From an alpha proteobacterium U9-1i (GTDB taxonomy: Bacteria > Pseudomonadota > Alphaproteobacteria > Caulobacterales > Aquidulcibacteraceae), in NCBI GenBank assembly GCA_000974665.1, contig BBSY01000002.1, positions 496,001-560,000 on the forward strand: a DNA stretch of 64,000 nt, written 5' to 3'. Numbering within the stretch: the stretch's first letter is position 1; every line of letters starts with the position of its first letter. Shown piece by piece: positions 1-10,020 of the stretch. A program made the translations under genes and the position numbers. A model generated the notes under the pieces. It did not search any database, had not been told where the DNA came from, and saw nothing but the letters and a program-made list of their open reading frames with translations.

Positions 1-331
1 AGCGGATCAACACGCCGCGCCCATCCTGTGTCACCCGCGCCCAGAGCGGGTTGAGCACCCAATGCACGCTTTCGCCATTGGGCTCACGCCGCTCGCAGTA
101 GACTTGGCCGGCCGCCACCTGAACGCGCTCCAGAGCGCGGCCAGCGCGATAATTGACGCGAAACGCGATCCACAACGCGAGGACATCGAGCCCCAGGAAA
201 CCCGCTACCGGAAATGCGCCCTGCGCCAAGAACACGGCCGCGAGGATCGCATTCACTGCGATCACGGCGATCAGCATCAATCTGAAGGCGGACGCGCTGA
301 GGCTGCGGTGGGGCCTCAGTTCCGCATCCAT
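1..331 (-). CDS. DUF2244 family membrane protein (partial, C-terminus off the window)
   Basis: The reverse strand translates from an ATG at 331 as MDAELRPHRSLSASAFRLML and continues through two hydrophobic stretches into an AFRVNYRAGRALERV segment and a WVLNPLWARV segment. These match the pattern of DUF2244, small two-helix inner-membrane proteins common in alphaproteobacteria. A GGGAGAGA Shine-Dalgarno lies just upstream of the ATG. The gene runs off the left edge, so the stop is not seen. Function is unknown. It is divergent from nth. Family assignment is from sequence pattern only. Confidence 0.75.
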   Translation of the reverse strand, partial: MDAELRPHRSLSASAFRLMLIAVIAVNAILAAVFLAQGAFPVAGFLGLDVLALWIAFRVNYRAGRALERVQVAAGQVYCERREPNGESVHWVLNPLWARVTQDGRGVLIR

Positions 332-444
332 AAACAACGTCTCTCCCTCGAACGAGGGCGGGGCGGGGCGGTGATGCGTTCCCAGCGGGGTGGCATGGCG
401 GCTAGACTATCGCGCCGCGCCGCCGCGCCAAGGACCACCAGCAC

Positions 445-1116
445 GTGTCACGCGCCCGCAAACTTACAAAGGACGTCGCTGCGACGCTTTATGCGCGCCT
501 GGCCACCTCGCGCCCCGATCCGAAAACCGAACTCGACTACGTCAACCCGTTCACCCTGCTCGTCGCGGTGGTGCTGTCGGCTCAATCCACCGACAAGGGG
601 GTGAACAAGGCAACGAAGGATTTGTTCGCGCGCGCGGACACGCCAGAGAGGATGGTTGCACTCGGCGAAGCCGAGGTTGGGAAACACATTCAGACCATTG
701 GCCTTTGGCGCAACAAAGCCAAGAATGTGATCGCGCTCTCACAGGCGCTGATTGCGCGACATGAAAGCAATGTGCCGCATGATCGCGAGGCGCTACAGGC
801 GCTGCCGGGCGTCGGACGCAAAACGGCGAACGTCGTTCTGTCGGAAGCGTTTGGCGAGCATACGATCGCGGTGGATACTCACGTTTTCCGGGTCTCGAAC
901 CGCACCGGTCTCGCGCCTGGCAAGACGCCCGATCACGTCGAAACCGCCTTGATGAAGATTACGCCGGCGGAATACCGGCACGGCGCGCACCACTGGCTCA
1001 TTCTGCACGGACGCTACGTCTGCATCGCGCGCAAGCCCGCCTGCCCGCGCTGCGTGATCGCCGACATCTGCCTCTATCGCGACAAGACCAAGCCCGCCGA
1101 CAATCCGCAGCGTTAG
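445..1116 (+). CDS. nth: Endonuclease III
   Basis: Base-excision-repair DNA glycosylase/AP lyase that removes oxidised pyrimidines. The 223-residue protein has the helix-hairpin-helix LPGVGRKTANVVL with the catalytic Lys, the VDTHV motif with the catalytic Asp, and a C-terminal Cys cluster (C-x6-C-x2-C-x5-C, from CIARKPAC to IADIC) that binds the [4Fe-4S] cluster. Start is a GTG at 445, which gives the usual length for the family. Its stop shares the tetranucleotide TTAG at 1113-1116 with the convergent lipoprotein gene. Confidence 0.96.
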   Translation: MSRARKLTKDVAATLYARLATSRPDPKTELDYVNPFTLLVAVVLSAQSTDKGVNKATKDLFARADTPERMVALGEAEVGKHIQTIGLWRNKAKNVIALSQALIARHESNVPHDREALQALPGVGRKTANVVLSEAFGEHTIAVDTHVFRVSNRTGLAPGKTPDHVETALMKITPAEYRHGAHHWLILHGRYVCIARKPACPRCVIADICLYRDKTKPADNPQR

Positions 1117-1508
1117 GATCCAGCGCGCGCGTCCGCTTCAGCGGCGCATTGGTCAAGTGTTGGCGCTGATGCGCCAGCCCGACGGGGCCCAGGCGCAGCC
1201 TCGGCCAAGCGCATCGTGTTGCGCCCATCGGCCGTGAACAACAGCAGCAGCGCGCAATCCTGGTAGCGATAGGTCACCGCCGCGCCAGCGCCTTCTTGGC
1301 GTACAAGATCGGGCGCGCCCATCAAGCGCTCCACAGCATCCCGCGTCGGCGCACTCGCCCCGCCCGCTTGACGCAACAAAGCCGCAACTCGGGACGGCGC
1401 AGGCGCCGCCGCATTCGTAGGTTGGGTGGTGGCGACCGGCGTCGTTGGCGCTGTCGTCGCAGCACATGCGGCCAAGAATGCTACGCCGATCAAGCTGAAG
1501 AATCGCAT
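1113..1508 (-). CDS. Small predicted lipoprotein
   Basis: A 131-residue protein starting MRFFSLIGVAFLAACA, a lipoprotein signal with lipobox LAAC. A Thr/Pro/Ala-rich linker follows, then a globular part with RDAVERLMGAPDLVRQEG and YQDCALLLLF segments, which resembles small SmpA/BamE-like exported domains only loosely. The start at 1508 was chosen because it places the signal peptide at the N-terminus; upstream in-frame ATGs would bury it. It is convergent with nth, overlapping by four bases. No function is assigned. Confidence 0.7.
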   Translation of the reverse strand: MRFFSLIGVAFLAACAATTAPTTPVATTQPTNAAAPAPSRVAALLRQAGGASAPTRDAVERLMGAPDLVRQEGAGAAVTYRYQDCALLLLFTADGRNTMRLAEAAPGPRRAGASAPTLDQCAAEADARAGS

Positions 1509-1601
1509 GCGTCGAACATGCCGCCCAATCGCCGCACCTGCAATGCTGGACAGCCGCGTGGCCAAGCGCTTAAAGGCGTCTTCCCTTACAGGACGGATGG
1601 A

Positions 1602-2600
1602 ATGAGCAAAGCGCGCTATGACGTGGCCGGTATCGGCAACGCAATCATCGACATCATCCAGCCGGTGCCGGATTCGTTCCTTGTAAACGAAGGCATCGAG
1701 AAGGACTCGATGACTTTGATCGAGGAATCGCGCGCGGACTATCTAACCAGCAAGTTCACCAGCGCCACGGTCGCGCCTGGTGGCTCGGCCGCGAACACCA
1801 TGACGGGGATCGCCAGCTTCGGCGGCCGCGCCGCGTACATGGGCAAAGTCGCCGACGATGAGCTTGGCGCGCAATATCGCCGCGAGTTTGTGGCGTCGGG
1901 GGTCGATTTCCGGACGCCTCCCTATTCCGCACCTCCCGGCACGGCGCGTTCGTTGATCGCCGTGACGCCCGATGCGCATCGCTCGATGAACACATTCCTC
2001 GGCGCATCGTCCTTGCTGAGCATCGTTGATGTGGACGACCAGCTCGTACGAGATTCAAGCGTGCTGTTCCTTGAAGGTTATTTGTTCGACCGGGAAGCGG
2101 CGAAAATGGCGTTCGTGCATGCCGCAGAAATTGCCAGGGCCGCCGGACGTAAGGTTTCGCTCACGCTATCGGATCTGTTCTGTGTGGACCGGCACCACCA
2201 AAGTTTCCTACATCTCGTCGATGGACACGTAGACATACTGTTTGCGAACGAGCGTGAGATCCTGCGCCTTTACGAGACGGACAGCCTTGCCGCCGCTATC
2301 GAAGCGGCGCGCGCCCACGCGCCGATCACCGCCATTACCCGCTCGGAGCATGGCTCCATCGTCGTCGCGCGGGACGAGACCATTGAGATCAAGGCCGCTC
2401 CCGTCGCGCAACTCGTCGACACTACCGGCGCGGGAGACCAGTACGCGGCCGGCTTTCTGTTTGGACTCTCGCGCGAGCGTGGCTTAGCCGAATGCGGTGC
2501 GCTCGCTTCGTTGGCCGCAGCAGAGGTGATCTCGCACATGGGGCCGCGGCCGGACGTGAACTTGCGCGGCCTCGCGCTGCAGCACGGTATGAGCGTCTAG
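1602..2600 (+). CDS. PfkB-family kinase, adenosine kinase-like
   Basis: 332-residue ribokinase/PfkB fold kinase. The N-terminal GIGNAIIDI strand, the PGGSAANT substrate-binding motif and the C-terminal [13 protein letters not shown] anion-hole motif with catalytic Asp are all visible. This subgroup is commonly annotated as adenosine kinase in alphaproteobacteria; the actual substrate (adenosine or a sugar) cannot be read from sequence. Start ATG at 1602 follows a GGACGG ribosome site; earlier in-frame starts run antisense to the lipoprotein gene. It is convergent with hslU, sharing CTAG at 2597-2600. Confidence 0.85.
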   Translation: MSKARYDVAGIGNAIIDIIQPVPDSFLVNEGIEKDSMTLIEESRADYLTSKFTSATVAPGGSAANTMTGIASFGGRAAYMGKVADDELGAQYRREFVASGVDFRTPPYSAPPGTARSLIAVTPDAHRSMNTFLGASSLLSIVDVDDQLVRDSSVLFLEGYLFDREAAKMAFVHAAEIARAAGRKVSLTLSDLFCVDRHHQSFLHLVDGHVDILFANEREILRLYETDSLAAAIEAARAHAPITAITRSEHGSIVVARDETIEIKAAPVAQLVDTTGAGDQYAAGFLFGLSRERGLAECGALASLAAAEVISHMGPRPDVNLRGLALQHGMSV

Positions 2601-3901
2601 AGGATAAACCGGCTCAAATCCGCGTTCTTCGCGAGGTCGCCAACGTGCTGGCGCACGTAATCAGCGTCAATCGCCAGGCTTTCTCCGCCACGGTCAGGTG
2701 CGGAAAAGCTGATTTCGTCCAGCAGGCGCTCCATCACGGTTTGAAGCCGACGCGCGCCTATGTTCTCAACGGATGCGTTCACATCGGCGGCGGTCTCTGC
2801 AATCGCCTCGACGCCATCTTCCGTGAACGCCAAGCTTACGCCTTCGGTTTTCAACAACGCGACGTATTGCGTCACCAGGCTTGCTTCAGGCTCGGTCAAG
2901 ATGCGGCGGAAATCGTCACGGGTAAGCGCCTTGAGCTCGACTCTGATCGGCAACCGGCCCTGCAGTTCCGGCAACAGGTCGGATGGCTTGGCGACGTGGA
3001 ACGCTCCTGAGGCAATGAACAAGATGTGGTCCGTCTTCACCGGACCATGCTTGGTGGCGACGATCGTGCCCTCGATCAGAGGCAGCAGATCACGCTGCAC
3101 GCCTTCGCGCGACACATCGCCCCCGCCAATTCGTTCGGAACGCGAGGCGATCTTGTCGATCTCGTCGAGGAATACGATGCCGTCTTCCTCGGTGAGCTTG
3201 AGCGCTTCCTTTATCAGAGCATCCTGATCCACAAGCTTGTCGCTCTCCTCGCGGATCAGCGGCTCGTATGCTTCGTCGACAGTCATCCGCACACGCTTCG
3301 TCCGGCCACCGAAGGCTTTGCCGAAAATCTCGCTTAAGTTGACGACACCGACATTGGATTGGCCGGGAATGTCCAAGTTCGGCATTGCGGGGCCGGCGTC
3401 CGTCACTTCCAATTCAACCGCGCTGGCGCCAAGCTCGCCCGCGCGCAAGCGCTTGCGAAAGCTCTCGCGAGTCGCAGGCGAAGCGCCCTGCCCCACCAAC
3501 GCGTCCAGCACACGTTCCTCGGCAGCAGATTCTGCGCGCGCGCGGACTTCGCGGCGCCGCCGTTCGCGCGCCATGTTCAACGCCACTTCAACCAGGTCGC
3601 GGATGATCTGCTCGACGTCGCGGCCGACATAGCCGACCTCGGTGAACTTAGTTGCCTCCACCTTGAGAAATGGAGCGGCGGCGAGCTTCGCCAGCCGTCG
3701 CGCAATCTCGGTTTTGCCGACGCCCGTCGGGCCGATCATCAGGATGTTCTTCGGCGTGACCTCTTCACGGAGCCCCTCGGGCAATTGCTTGCGCCGCCAG
3801 CGATTGCGCAACGCGATGGCGACGGCGCGTTTGGCATCGTTCTGGCCAACGATATAGCGGTCAAGCTCGGAAACGATTTCCCGTGGCGAGAAACTGGTCA
3901 T
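2597..3901 (-). CDS. hslU: ATP-dependent protease ATPase subunit HslU
   Basis: AAA+ unfoldase of the HslUV (ClpYQ) protease; it forms a hexamer that feeds substrates into HslV. The 434-residue protein has the ClpX-type Walker [10 protein letters not shown] (about residues 57-65), Walker [11 protein letters not shown], the family-specific I domain between them, and the C-terminal LSRFIL tail that inserts into HslV to activate it. It overlaps the hslV stop by four bases (3898-3901, ATGA type), so the two are translationally coupled in one operon. Confidence 0.97.
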   Translation of the reverse strand: MTSFSPREIVSELDRYIVGQNDAKRAVAIALRNRWRRKQLPEGLREEVTPKNILMIGPTGVGKTEIARRLAKLAAAPFLKVEATKFTEVGYVGRDVEQIIRDLVEVALNMARERRRREVRARAESAAEERVLDALVGQGASPATRESFRKRLRAGELGASAVELEVTDAGPAMPNLDIPGQSNVGVVNLSEIFGKAFGGRTKRVRMTVDEAYEPLIREESDKLVDQDALIKEALKLTEEDGIVFLDEIDKIASRSERIGGGDVSREGVQRDLLPLIEGTIVATKHGPVKTDHILFIASGAFHVAKPSDLLPELQGRLPIRVELKALTRDDFRRILTEPEASLVTQYVALLKTEGVSLAFTEDGVEAIAETAADVNASVENIGARRLQTVMERLLDEISFSAPDRGGESLAIDADYVRQHVGDLAKNADLSRFIL

Positions 3902-4440
3902 GCGAGCGTCTCTACCGTCAGATTGCGGTTGGTGTAGACGCAGATGTCAGCAGCGATATCCATCGCCCTGCGCGCCACGATTTCGGCATCCGCTTCATAT
4001 TCATAAAGCGCACGCGCAGCGGCGAGCGCGAAGTTTCCGCCCGATCCGACTGCGATCACCGGGAATTCCGGATCCAGCACATCGCCCGAACCCGTAAGGA
4101 GGAGCGTCTCGCTCTTATCGGCGACAATCAACATCGCCTCCAGCCGCCGCAGTGCGCGATCAGTGCGCCAGTCCTTGGCAAGCTCCACGCACGCGCGCTG
4201 GAGTTGATGCGGAAAGCGTTCAAGCTTCTGCTCCAGCCGCTCAAAGAGCGCGAACGCATCTGCCGTGGCGCCGGCAAAACCGGCGATCACGCCGCCGCCA
4301 GCGAGTGGTCGCACCTTCCGCGCATTGCCTTTGAGAATTGTCGCCCCGGCCGACACTTGACCGTCACCGGCGAGCACGACTTTGCCATTTTTGCGCACGC
4401 ACAGGATCGTCGTGCCGTGCCAGTTTTCGTGATTGCTCAT
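3898..4440 (-). CDS. hslV: ATP-dependent protease peptidase subunit HslV
   Basis: Proteasome-beta-like N-terminal-nucleophile threonine protease, the dodecameric core of HslUV. The N-terminus [15 protein letters not shown] shows a short propeptide cleaved after Gly9 so that Thr10 becomes the catalytic nucleophile. GDGQVS and the [14 protein letters not shown] segment are typical. Length 180 is normal. It is the first gene of the hslVU pair; the next gene upstream on this strand is the GGDEF/EAL gene, whose stop is 32 bp away. Confidence 0.97.
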   Translation of the reverse strand: MSNHENWHGTTILCVRKNGKVVLAGDGQVSAGATILKGNARKVRPLAGGGVIAGFAGATADAFALFERLEQKLERFPHQLQRACVELAKDWRTDRALRRLEAMLIVADKSETLLLTGSGDVLDPEFPVIAVGSGGNFALAAARALYEYEADAEIVARRAMDIAADICVYTNRNLTVETLA

Positions 4441-4472
4441 GGTCTCTGATGTGGCGGAGCGCCCGCCTCAGA

Positions 4473-6587
4473 TCAAGCGGCCGCGTCGTCGGCCAGCACA
4501 TCCTCGCCTGCCTGACGGCAAAGCATCTCGGAGAACTCCGGCGCCGATACCGCCGCGCCGTAGAGAAACCCCTGAATCCAGTGACAACCGCGCTCAGCCA
4601 TGAACTCGGCCTCCACGCGCCGCTCCACGCCCTCGGCGACAACTTCGAGATCGAGCGCCCGGGCCAGCGCCAAGATCATCTCAACAATGGCTGTCGCCTG
4701 GGCGTCGCCACGCTCCAAGGCGCGCACGAACTGCTGGTCGATTTTAATCACGTCGAATGGCAGCTTTGACAGCGCCGCCAAACTTGAATGCCCGCACCCG
4801 AAATCGTCGATCGCCAGTCGCACGCCGGCCGCGCGCAGCGGTTCGATCAAGCGTTGGGCGCGATCGGGATCTTCCATGACTACTGATTCGGTGATTTCGA
4901 GCTCAAGTTGGCTCGGGCACAGGCCGGCGTGGCGTACAATGCCGAGCACATGCTCGGCGAACTTCTCACTGCGAAACTGCAACGCCGAGACGTTGACCGC
5001 CACTTTCGCCGGCGTGCCCGCTCGGGCCCACGCTGCCGCCTTCCAGCAAGCCTCGCGCATAATGGCGTCGGACAACGGCCCGATGAGCCCGCTTTCCTCG
5101 GCCACTGGAATGAATCGGCCCGGGCTCACGATCGTACGGTCCGGCCGCACCCAGCGCGCCAACGCCTCGCAGGCCTCAATCCGGCCTGTCGCGAGATTGA
5201 TTTTCGGTTGGAAATAGGCGCGGAACTCGTTGCGTTCTATGGCCCCACGCATTTCCTTCTCAAGCATCAGCCGCGCTGACGCTTCGCGATCAAGCGATTG
5301 AGTGAACACCTTTAAGCGCGCCGGCGCTGTATGCGCGGCGCCAAGCGCCATACGCGCATGACGGATCACCGCGTCGGCGTCGCGCCCGTCGCGTGGGGCC
5401 AGCGCCACGCCGCAATGCGCTGCCAGCGACAATTTATGCGAACGCCATTCAAACGGCTGATTTAGCGCCGCGTTGAGGTGCTGTGCGTAACGCGCGGCGT
5501 CCGCAGGAGAGGCGATGTTCGCCGCGAAAACAGCGAAATCCTGAGCGCCGATGCGGGCGGCGATCATGCCCTCTCCCTGCGGTCGCATACGCACGAGGCG
5601 ATCGACAGTGCGCACGGCGTTCAAAAAGCGCTCCGCTACCAAGCGGACGAGTTCACGGGCAGCCTCTGGATCGAGCGTTTGCAGCAGTTTCGGCAGGCGC
5701 TGGAATTCAAACACTAACACCGCGCCGGCATCCTCTGGCGCCTTTGCCTGGAGAATGAAGGAATCCACGTCCCGCTGAAATCGATCTTGGTTTGGCAATT
5801 GCGTGATCGGGTCAACGAACGCCACTTGCTGGATGTGCCGCATTGATGCGTCGAGCTTCGACAGCATGTGGTTGAAGGCATTGGCGAGGGTCTCGAACTC
5901 ATCGCCCGTCTTGAGATCGATCGGCGCCGCCTGGCCGCTGGCGGCAATTTTTTTGGCGAACTGAGTGAGCGTGTCCAAAGGCGCAATCGAGCGATGCACG
6001 ACGATGATGGCCACAGGTATCGTCACCAACAGCAGCGCACCGAGGAAGAGGAAAAACGGTGTGAGCGCCAGCAAAACGCTAAAGCGATACGTTTCTCGGG
6101 CCCACGCAATCACAGTCACGCCGAGCATGCGTCCTTCGTGCATGATCGGCATCGCCACGGCTAACGCGCCGTCATGGCCAGTCGGCCGGATCAGCGTGCG
6201 GCGACGTTCCAGCGCCTGTTCGGCAAGGCGTGTGGCAAACGCCGTGTCGGCGTCGCTCTTCGCACCTTCGCCGAGTACGCGCCCTTGCGCGTCCATAACC
6301 CGAATGAAGCGCAGATCGTCGCGCGTGCCGAGCACCTGATCAATCGTCGGATCAATCGACGTCATCCCCGCGGAACTCTCGCCGGTCAGGACCTGTCGCA
6401 TCGATTCGACCCAGACCCGCGCAGAATTTTGCGCCAGGGTTTGTTGGTGGCGCGTGCGCTCGCGTTCCGCACCGAACCATACCGACGCCGTCGCCACGAG
6501 CGTAACGAGCAGCACAAGCCCAACCGTGAACGCCACGGCGCGCGTCGCCAGCCCCATCGGGCGGCGGTCGTGCGCGGCGTTCATCAT
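4473..6587 (-). CDS. Membrane GGDEF/EAL protein, probable c-di-GMP phosphodiesterase
   Basis: 704-residue cyclic-di-GMP signalling protein. Order: transmembrane helix about 14-36, periplasmic sensor region about 40-168, second helix about 170-197, HAMP-like linker to about 250, GGDEF domain, EAL domain. The GGDEF signature is degenerate (GAQDF at 346-350), so cyclase activity is unlikely. The EAL domain keeps EALARW (473-), the Asn in VAVNVS, ELEITES, DDFG, the Lys in DVIKID and EGVE, so it is probably an active phosphodiesterase. The start at 6587 (ATGATG) follows GGAGG; a longer reading frame upstream is antisense to hisB and is rejected. Confidence 0.88.
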   Translation of the reverse strand: MMNAAHDRRPMGLATRAVAFTVGLVLLVTLVATASVWFGAERERTRHQQTLAQNSARVWVESMRQVLTGESSAGMTSIDPTIDQVLGTRDDLRFIRVMDAQGRVLGEGAKSDADTAFATRLAEQALERRRTLIRPTGHDGALAVAMPIMHEGRMLGVTVIAWARETYRFSVLLALTPFFLFLGALLLVTIPVAIIVVHRSIAPLDTLTQFAKKIAASGQAAPIDLKTGDEFETLANAFNHMLSKLDASMRHIQQVAFVDPITQLPNQDRFQRDVDSFILQAKAPEDAGAVLVFEFQRLPKLLQTLDPEAARELVRLVAERFLNAVRTVDRLVRMRPQGEGMIAARIGAQDFAVFAANIASPADAARYAQHLNAALNQPFEWRSHKLSLAAHCGVALAPRDGRDADAVIRHARMALGAAHTAPARLKVFTQSLDREASARLMLEKEMRGAIERNEFRAYFQPKINLATGRIEACEALARWVRPDRTIVSPGRFIPVAEESGLIGPLSDAIMREACWKAAAWARAGTPAKVAVNVSALQFRSEKFAEHVLGIVRHAGLCPSQLELEITESVVMEDPDRAQRLIEPLRAAGVRLAIDDFGCGHSSLAALSKLPFDVIKIDQQFVRALERGDAQATAIVEMILALARALDLEVVAEGVERRVEAEFMAERGCHWIQGFLYGAAVSAPEFSEMLCRQAGEDVLADDAAA

Positions 6588-6746
6588 CGGGCCTCCACTT
6601 CCGCGCGTACATGTGCGCGAGGGAGCACCCTTGCCGTTATTGGTTAGAAGTGCATAAAAGCCGCTGTCTTCTGCTTGCAAATGCTTGGGTCGCGGGCGCT
6701 CAATACTTTGTTCAAGCAGATTAGCAGTGTGTTGCCGGAGGCAAGA

Positions 6747-7328
6747 GTGCGTCAGGGCCGCGTCGAGCGCGCAACCAAGGAAACAAGCGTCGTCGTCGAG
6801 ATCGATCTCGATGGCGCCGGCAAGTCGCAAATCAGCACTGGCATCGGCTTTTTCGATCATATGCTGGAGTCCTTCTCCAAGCACTCGGCCATCGATTTGA
6901 AGGTCGAAGCCAATGGCGATCTGCACGTCGACATGCACCACACCGTTGAGGACGTGGGCATCTGCATGGGCCTCGCCGTCAAGGAAGCGTTAGGAGACTT
7001 CGCTGGCGTGCGACGTTTTGGCCATGCGTACATTCCGATGGACGAAGCGATGTCGCGCGCCGCGGTCGATTTTTCGAATCGACCGTATCTGATTTGGCGC
7101 GTCGCCCTGCCCCGCCCGAAGCTGGGCGAGATGGACACCGAGCTGTTCAAGGAATGGTTCCAGGCGTTTGCCATGAATTCGGGCGCCTGCGTTCACGTCG
7201 AAAATCTGTACGGCGAGAACACACACCACATCATCGAGAGCTGCTACAAAGCGCTGGCGAGGGCGACACGTGCGGCGGTCGAGCCCGACCCACGCATCAA
7301 GCTCGCTTCCACCAAGGGATCGCTCTAG
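6747..7328 (+). CDS. hisB: Imidazoleglycerol-phosphate dehydratase
   Basis: Sixth step of histidine synthesis: dehydration of imidazole glycerol phosphate to imidazole acetol phosphate, using Mn. The 193-residue protein has the metal-binding GFFDHML and [11 protein letters not shown] motifs in the first half and [13 protein letters not shown] in the second. The start is a GTG at 6747 because GGAGG at 6737-6741 sits five bases before it and the protein then has the standard length; an ATG at 6675 would add 24 unconserved residues. It heads hisB-hisH-hisA-hisF-hisE. Confidence 0.95.
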   Translation: MRQGRVERATKETSVVVEIDLDGAGKSQISTGIGFFDHMLESFSKHSAIDLKVEANGDLHVDMHHTVEDVGICMGLAVKEALGDFAGVRRFGHAYIPMDEAMSRAAVDFSNRPYLIWRVALPRPKLGEMDTELFKEWFQAFAMNSGACVHVENLYGENTHHIIESCYKALARATRAAVEPDPRIKLASTKGSL

Positions 7329-7334
7329 GCGCTT

Positions 7335-7955
7335 ATGGCGCGCATTGCCCTCATCGATTACGGCGCAGGCAATATTCGCTCCGCCGAGCGCGCGCTGATG
7401 CAAGCGGGCGGCGATGTTGTCGTGACCGATGATCCCGCGATCATCGCCAACGCCGAGCGCATCGTGTTGCCGGGCCAAGGCGCATTTGACGATTGCATGG
7501 CGGGCCTACGGTCCCGCGCGGGATTGATCGAAGCGTTGAACGACAAAGTGCTAAAGCATGGCGCGCCCTTCCTGGGCATTTGCGTGGGCATGCAGCTTCT
7601 CGCCGAGATTGGCCTTGAGCACGGCGAGCATAATGGCCTGGGCTGGATCGGCGGCGTCTGCCGCGCACTTGAGGTTGGCCCGACCAATCGGCGTCCGCAC
7701 ATGGGCTGGAACGAGGTTGCGCCGACGCGCGCCCACCCGGTGTTCGATGGCCTCGCCCCTACCCGGCACTGCTATTTCGCGCACTCTTACATCCTAGACC
7801 CGCCGGCTGCCGCGCGCGCTGCCACCACCGAGTACGGCGAGACGTTCGCGTCCGCTGTCGCGCGCGACAATATTGTCGGCGTTCAGTTCCACCCCGAGAA
7901 AAGCCAGCAGGCCGGACTTGACCTTCTGGCCCGCTTCATCGCGTGGTCTCCCTGA
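7335..7955 (+). CDS. hisH: Imidazole glycerol phosphate synthase, glutamine amidotransferase subunit
   Basis: Class I glutaminase that supplies ammonia to HisF. The 206-residue protein has the nucleophile motif FLGICVGMQLL with the catalytic Cys, the LPGQGAFDDC oxyanion strand, and the C-terminal VQFHPEKSQ with catalytic His and Glu. It follows hisB by six bases and its TGA overlaps the hisA ATG by one base, so the genes are co-translated. Confidence 0.96.
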   Translation: MARIALIDYGAGNIRSAERALMQAGGDVVVTDDPAIIANAERIVLPGQGAFDDCMAGLRSRAGLIEALNDKVLKHGAPFLGICVGMQLLAEIGLEHGEHNGLGWIGGVCRALEVGPTNRRPHMGWNEVAPTRAHPVFDGLAPTRHCYFAHSYILDPPAAARAATTEYGETFASAVARDNIVGVQFHPEKSQQAGLDLLARFIAWSP

Positions 7956-8680
7956 TGCTTCTATACCCCGCCATCGATCTGAAGGACGGCCGCTGCGTGC
8001 GCCTCGCCGAAGGCCGCATGGAAGACGCCACCATCTTCAATGAAGACCCGGTCGCGCAGGCGACGTTGTTCCAAACCGCTGGCTTCGAGTGGCTGCACGT
8101 CGTCGATCTCGACGGAGCCTTTGCTGGTGAGCCCAAAAACGCCGGCGCCGTGATCGGCATTCTCGATCGCCTGCACATTCCTGTGCAGATCGGCGGTGGC
8201 GTACGCTCGATGGAGAGCGTGACGTTCTGGATCAATGCCGGCGCATCGCGGGTGATCCTCGGCACTTCAGCCGTGCGCAACCCGGACCTAGTGCGCCACG
8301 CCGCGCGCGAGTTCCCGCAGCAAATCGCCGTGGCGCTCGACACGCGCGACGGCAAAGTCGCGGTCGCCGGCTGGGCAGAGCAAACCGAGATCGACGCCGC
8401 CGACATGGCGCGGAAATTCGAAGACGCTGGCGTCGCGGCGTTGATCGTCACGGACATTTCGCGCGATGGCTTGAAGACTGGCGTGAACGTCGGCCTGACG
8501 GGCGCGCTAGCGGACGCTGTGACGATCCCTGTGATCGCGTCAGGCGGCGTGAAATCCGTTGCGGACATCGCCGCGCTCAAGGCGCGCCCTGGCCGCGCCA
8601 TTCACGGCTGCATCCTCGGCCGCGCGCTGTACGACGGCGACATCGAACCGACAGCGGCGCTTTCCGCCGCACGCGACTGA
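7955..8680 (+). CDS. hisA: Phosphoribosylformimino-5-aminoimidazole carboxamide ribotide isomerase
   Basis: TIM-barrel isomerase (ProFAR to PRFAR) of histidine synthesis, 241 residues. N-terminal [15 protein letters not shown] carries the first catalytic Asp; [11 protein letters not shown]-type and [12 protein letters not shown] motifs carry the second half, with phosphate-binding loops near IASGGVKS and [11 protein letters not shown]. Start ATG at 7955 overlaps the hisH stop (TGATG); a GTG at 7943 would give an unnecessary extension. It overlaps hisF by one base. Confidence 0.95.
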   Translation: MLLYPAIDLKDGRCVRLAEGRMEDATIFNEDPVAQATLFQTAGFEWLHVVDLDGAFAGEPKNAGAVIGILDRLHIPVQIGGGVRSMESVTFWINAGASRVILGTSAVRNPDLVRHAAREFPQQIAVALDTRDGKVAVAGWAEQTEIDAADMARKFEDAGVAALIVTDISRDGLKTGVNVGLTGALADAVTIPVIASGGVKSVADIAALKARPGRAIHGCILGRALYDGDIEPTAALSAARD

Positions 8681-9441
8681 TGCTCGCGGCGCGCATCATT
8701 CCGTGCCTCGACGTGAAAGATGGCCGCGTCGTCAAAGGCGTGAACTTCGTCAATCTGCGCGACGCCGGCGATCCGGCGGAGCTTGCCGCCTTCTATGACG
8801 CCCAGGGCGCGGACGAGATTTGCTTTCTGGACATTTCCGCCAGCCACGAAGGCCGCGGCACGCTACTCGACGCGGTGCGCCGCACCGCGGAGCGCTGTTT
8901 CACGCCGCTTACAGTTGGCGGCGGCGTGCGGAGCGTTGAGGACGTGCGTGCCCTCCTTCTCGCTGGCGCAGACAAAGCCGCGATCAACACGGCAGCCGTG
9001 ACCAATCCTCACTTGATCGACGAAGCGTCACGCAAATTTGGCGCCCAATGCATTGTTGTCGCTGTTGACGCAAAGCAAGTCGCACCGGAGCGCTGGGAGG
9101 TGTTCACCCACGGCGGCCGCACTCCGACTGGCAAGGACGCCATCGCCTTCGCGGCAGAGGCCGCCGATCGCGGCGCGGGGGAGTTGCTGGTCACCTCCAT
9201 GGACCGCGACGGCGCAAAGACCGGCTACGACGTCGCGTTGCTGCAGGCGATCAGTTCGCGTGTCCGCGTTCCTTTGATCGCGTCGGGCGGCGCGGGGAAA
9301 CTCGACGATCTCGTTTCAGCGATCCGCGATGGCGGCGCCTCCGCGGCGCTCGCCGCCTCGATCTTCCACTTCGGAACGCATACGCTGGCGGAAGCGCGCG
9401 ATGCATTGCGCGATGCAGGCGCGCCTGTGAGGACGATATGA
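8680..9441 (+). CDS. hisF: Imidazole glycerol phosphate synthase, cyclase subunit
   Basis: TIM-barrel cyclase partner of HisH that makes imidazole glycerol phosphate and AICAR from PRFAR. The 253-residue protein has the N-terminal [16 protein letters not shown] with catalytic Asp, [14 protein letters not shown], the VDAKQV strand, and [13 protein letters not shown] with the second catalytic Asp. Start overlaps the hisA stop by one base and its end overlaps hisE by four bases (ATGA). Confidence 0.97.
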   Translation: MLAARIIPCLDVKDGRVVKGVNFVNLRDAGDPAELAAFYDAQGADEICFLDISASHEGRGTLLDAVRRTAERCFTPLTVGGGVRSVEDVRALLLAGADKAAINTAAVTNPHLIDEASRKFGAQCIVVAVDAKQVAPERWEVFTHGGRTPTGKDAIAFAAEAADRGAGELLVTSMDRDGAKTGYDVALLQAISSRVRVPLIASGGAGKLDDLVSAIRDGGASAALAASIFHFGTHTLAEARDALRDAGAPVRTI

Positions 9442-9758
9442 CAACACTCGGCCAAGCCCTCGATACGCTCGCCTCAACGATTGCGTCACGCGTCGGCGCC
9501 GATCCCGCGACCAGCTATACCGCTTCCCTGCTCGCGGGCGGGCCGGCGAAATGCGCGAAAAAGCTGGGAGAAGAGGCCGTTGAAGCCGCGATTGCGGCTG
9601 TGAGCGGTGACAAGGCGAACCTCGCGCACGAAGCGGCAGACGTGCTGTTCCACCTCATGGCGACGCTGCAGGCGAGCGGTGTTTCGCCGGCTGAAGTCGC
9701 CGCGGCACTGGAGAAACGCAAGGGCGTCTCAGGCCACGACGAAAAGGCCGCGCGCTAA
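9438..9758 (+). CDS. hisE: Phosphoribosyl-ATP pyrophosphohydrolase
   Basis: Second step of histidine synthesis. The 106-residue all-alpha MazG-like protein shows the metal-binding [13 protein letters not shown] and [12 protein letters not shown] helices. It is a stand-alone HisE with no HisI (cyclohydrolase) domain fused, as is usual in alphaproteobacteria; hisI is not in this window. Last gene of the his cluster. Confidence 0.94.
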   Translation: MTTLGQALDTLASTIASRVGADPATSYTASLLAGGPAKCAKKLGEEAVEAAIAAVSGDKANLAHEAADVLFHLMATLQASGVSPAEVAAALEKRKGVSGHDEKAAR

Positions 9759-9874
9759 GCCCGCGCGATTCGCCGCATTGCGGAAAACCGCTGAAAATAA
9801 GCGTTTTCGTTGCGGTTCACGTATGGCTTTTCTGCATTTAAGCGCGAAAACCAGCGAAAAATGCGGCTTTTTGA

Positions 9875-9898
9875 CGTTTCGGAAATTTCTCCGAAACG
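9875..9898. other. Stem-loop in the hisE-HU intergenic region
   Basis: A near-perfect hairpin with arms CGTTTCGGA and TCCGAAACG around a short AT-rich loop, 117 bases after the hisE stop. No clear T tract follows, so it is not a convincing intrinsic terminator. It could be an mRNA 3' end stabiliser for the his transcript or part of the control region of the downstream HU gene. The rest of 9759-10020 is rich in GCGAAA-type repeats and holds no gene I can support. Confidence 0.4.
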
Positions 9899-10020
9899 CT
9901 CTCTCAAGAAATCACGTGCATTTCTAGCATGTTCGCGAAATCAGCGCGCCCAACAGAGGCAAGCAATTCCGCGGATCGTAGAGCGAAACCCACGACAACC
10001 CTTGAGAAGGAACACACAAA

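Noticed and set aside
9875-9898. Hairpin after hisE as a terminator
   Set aside because: Good stem but no T tract and too far from the stop; kept only as an unexplained stem-loop.
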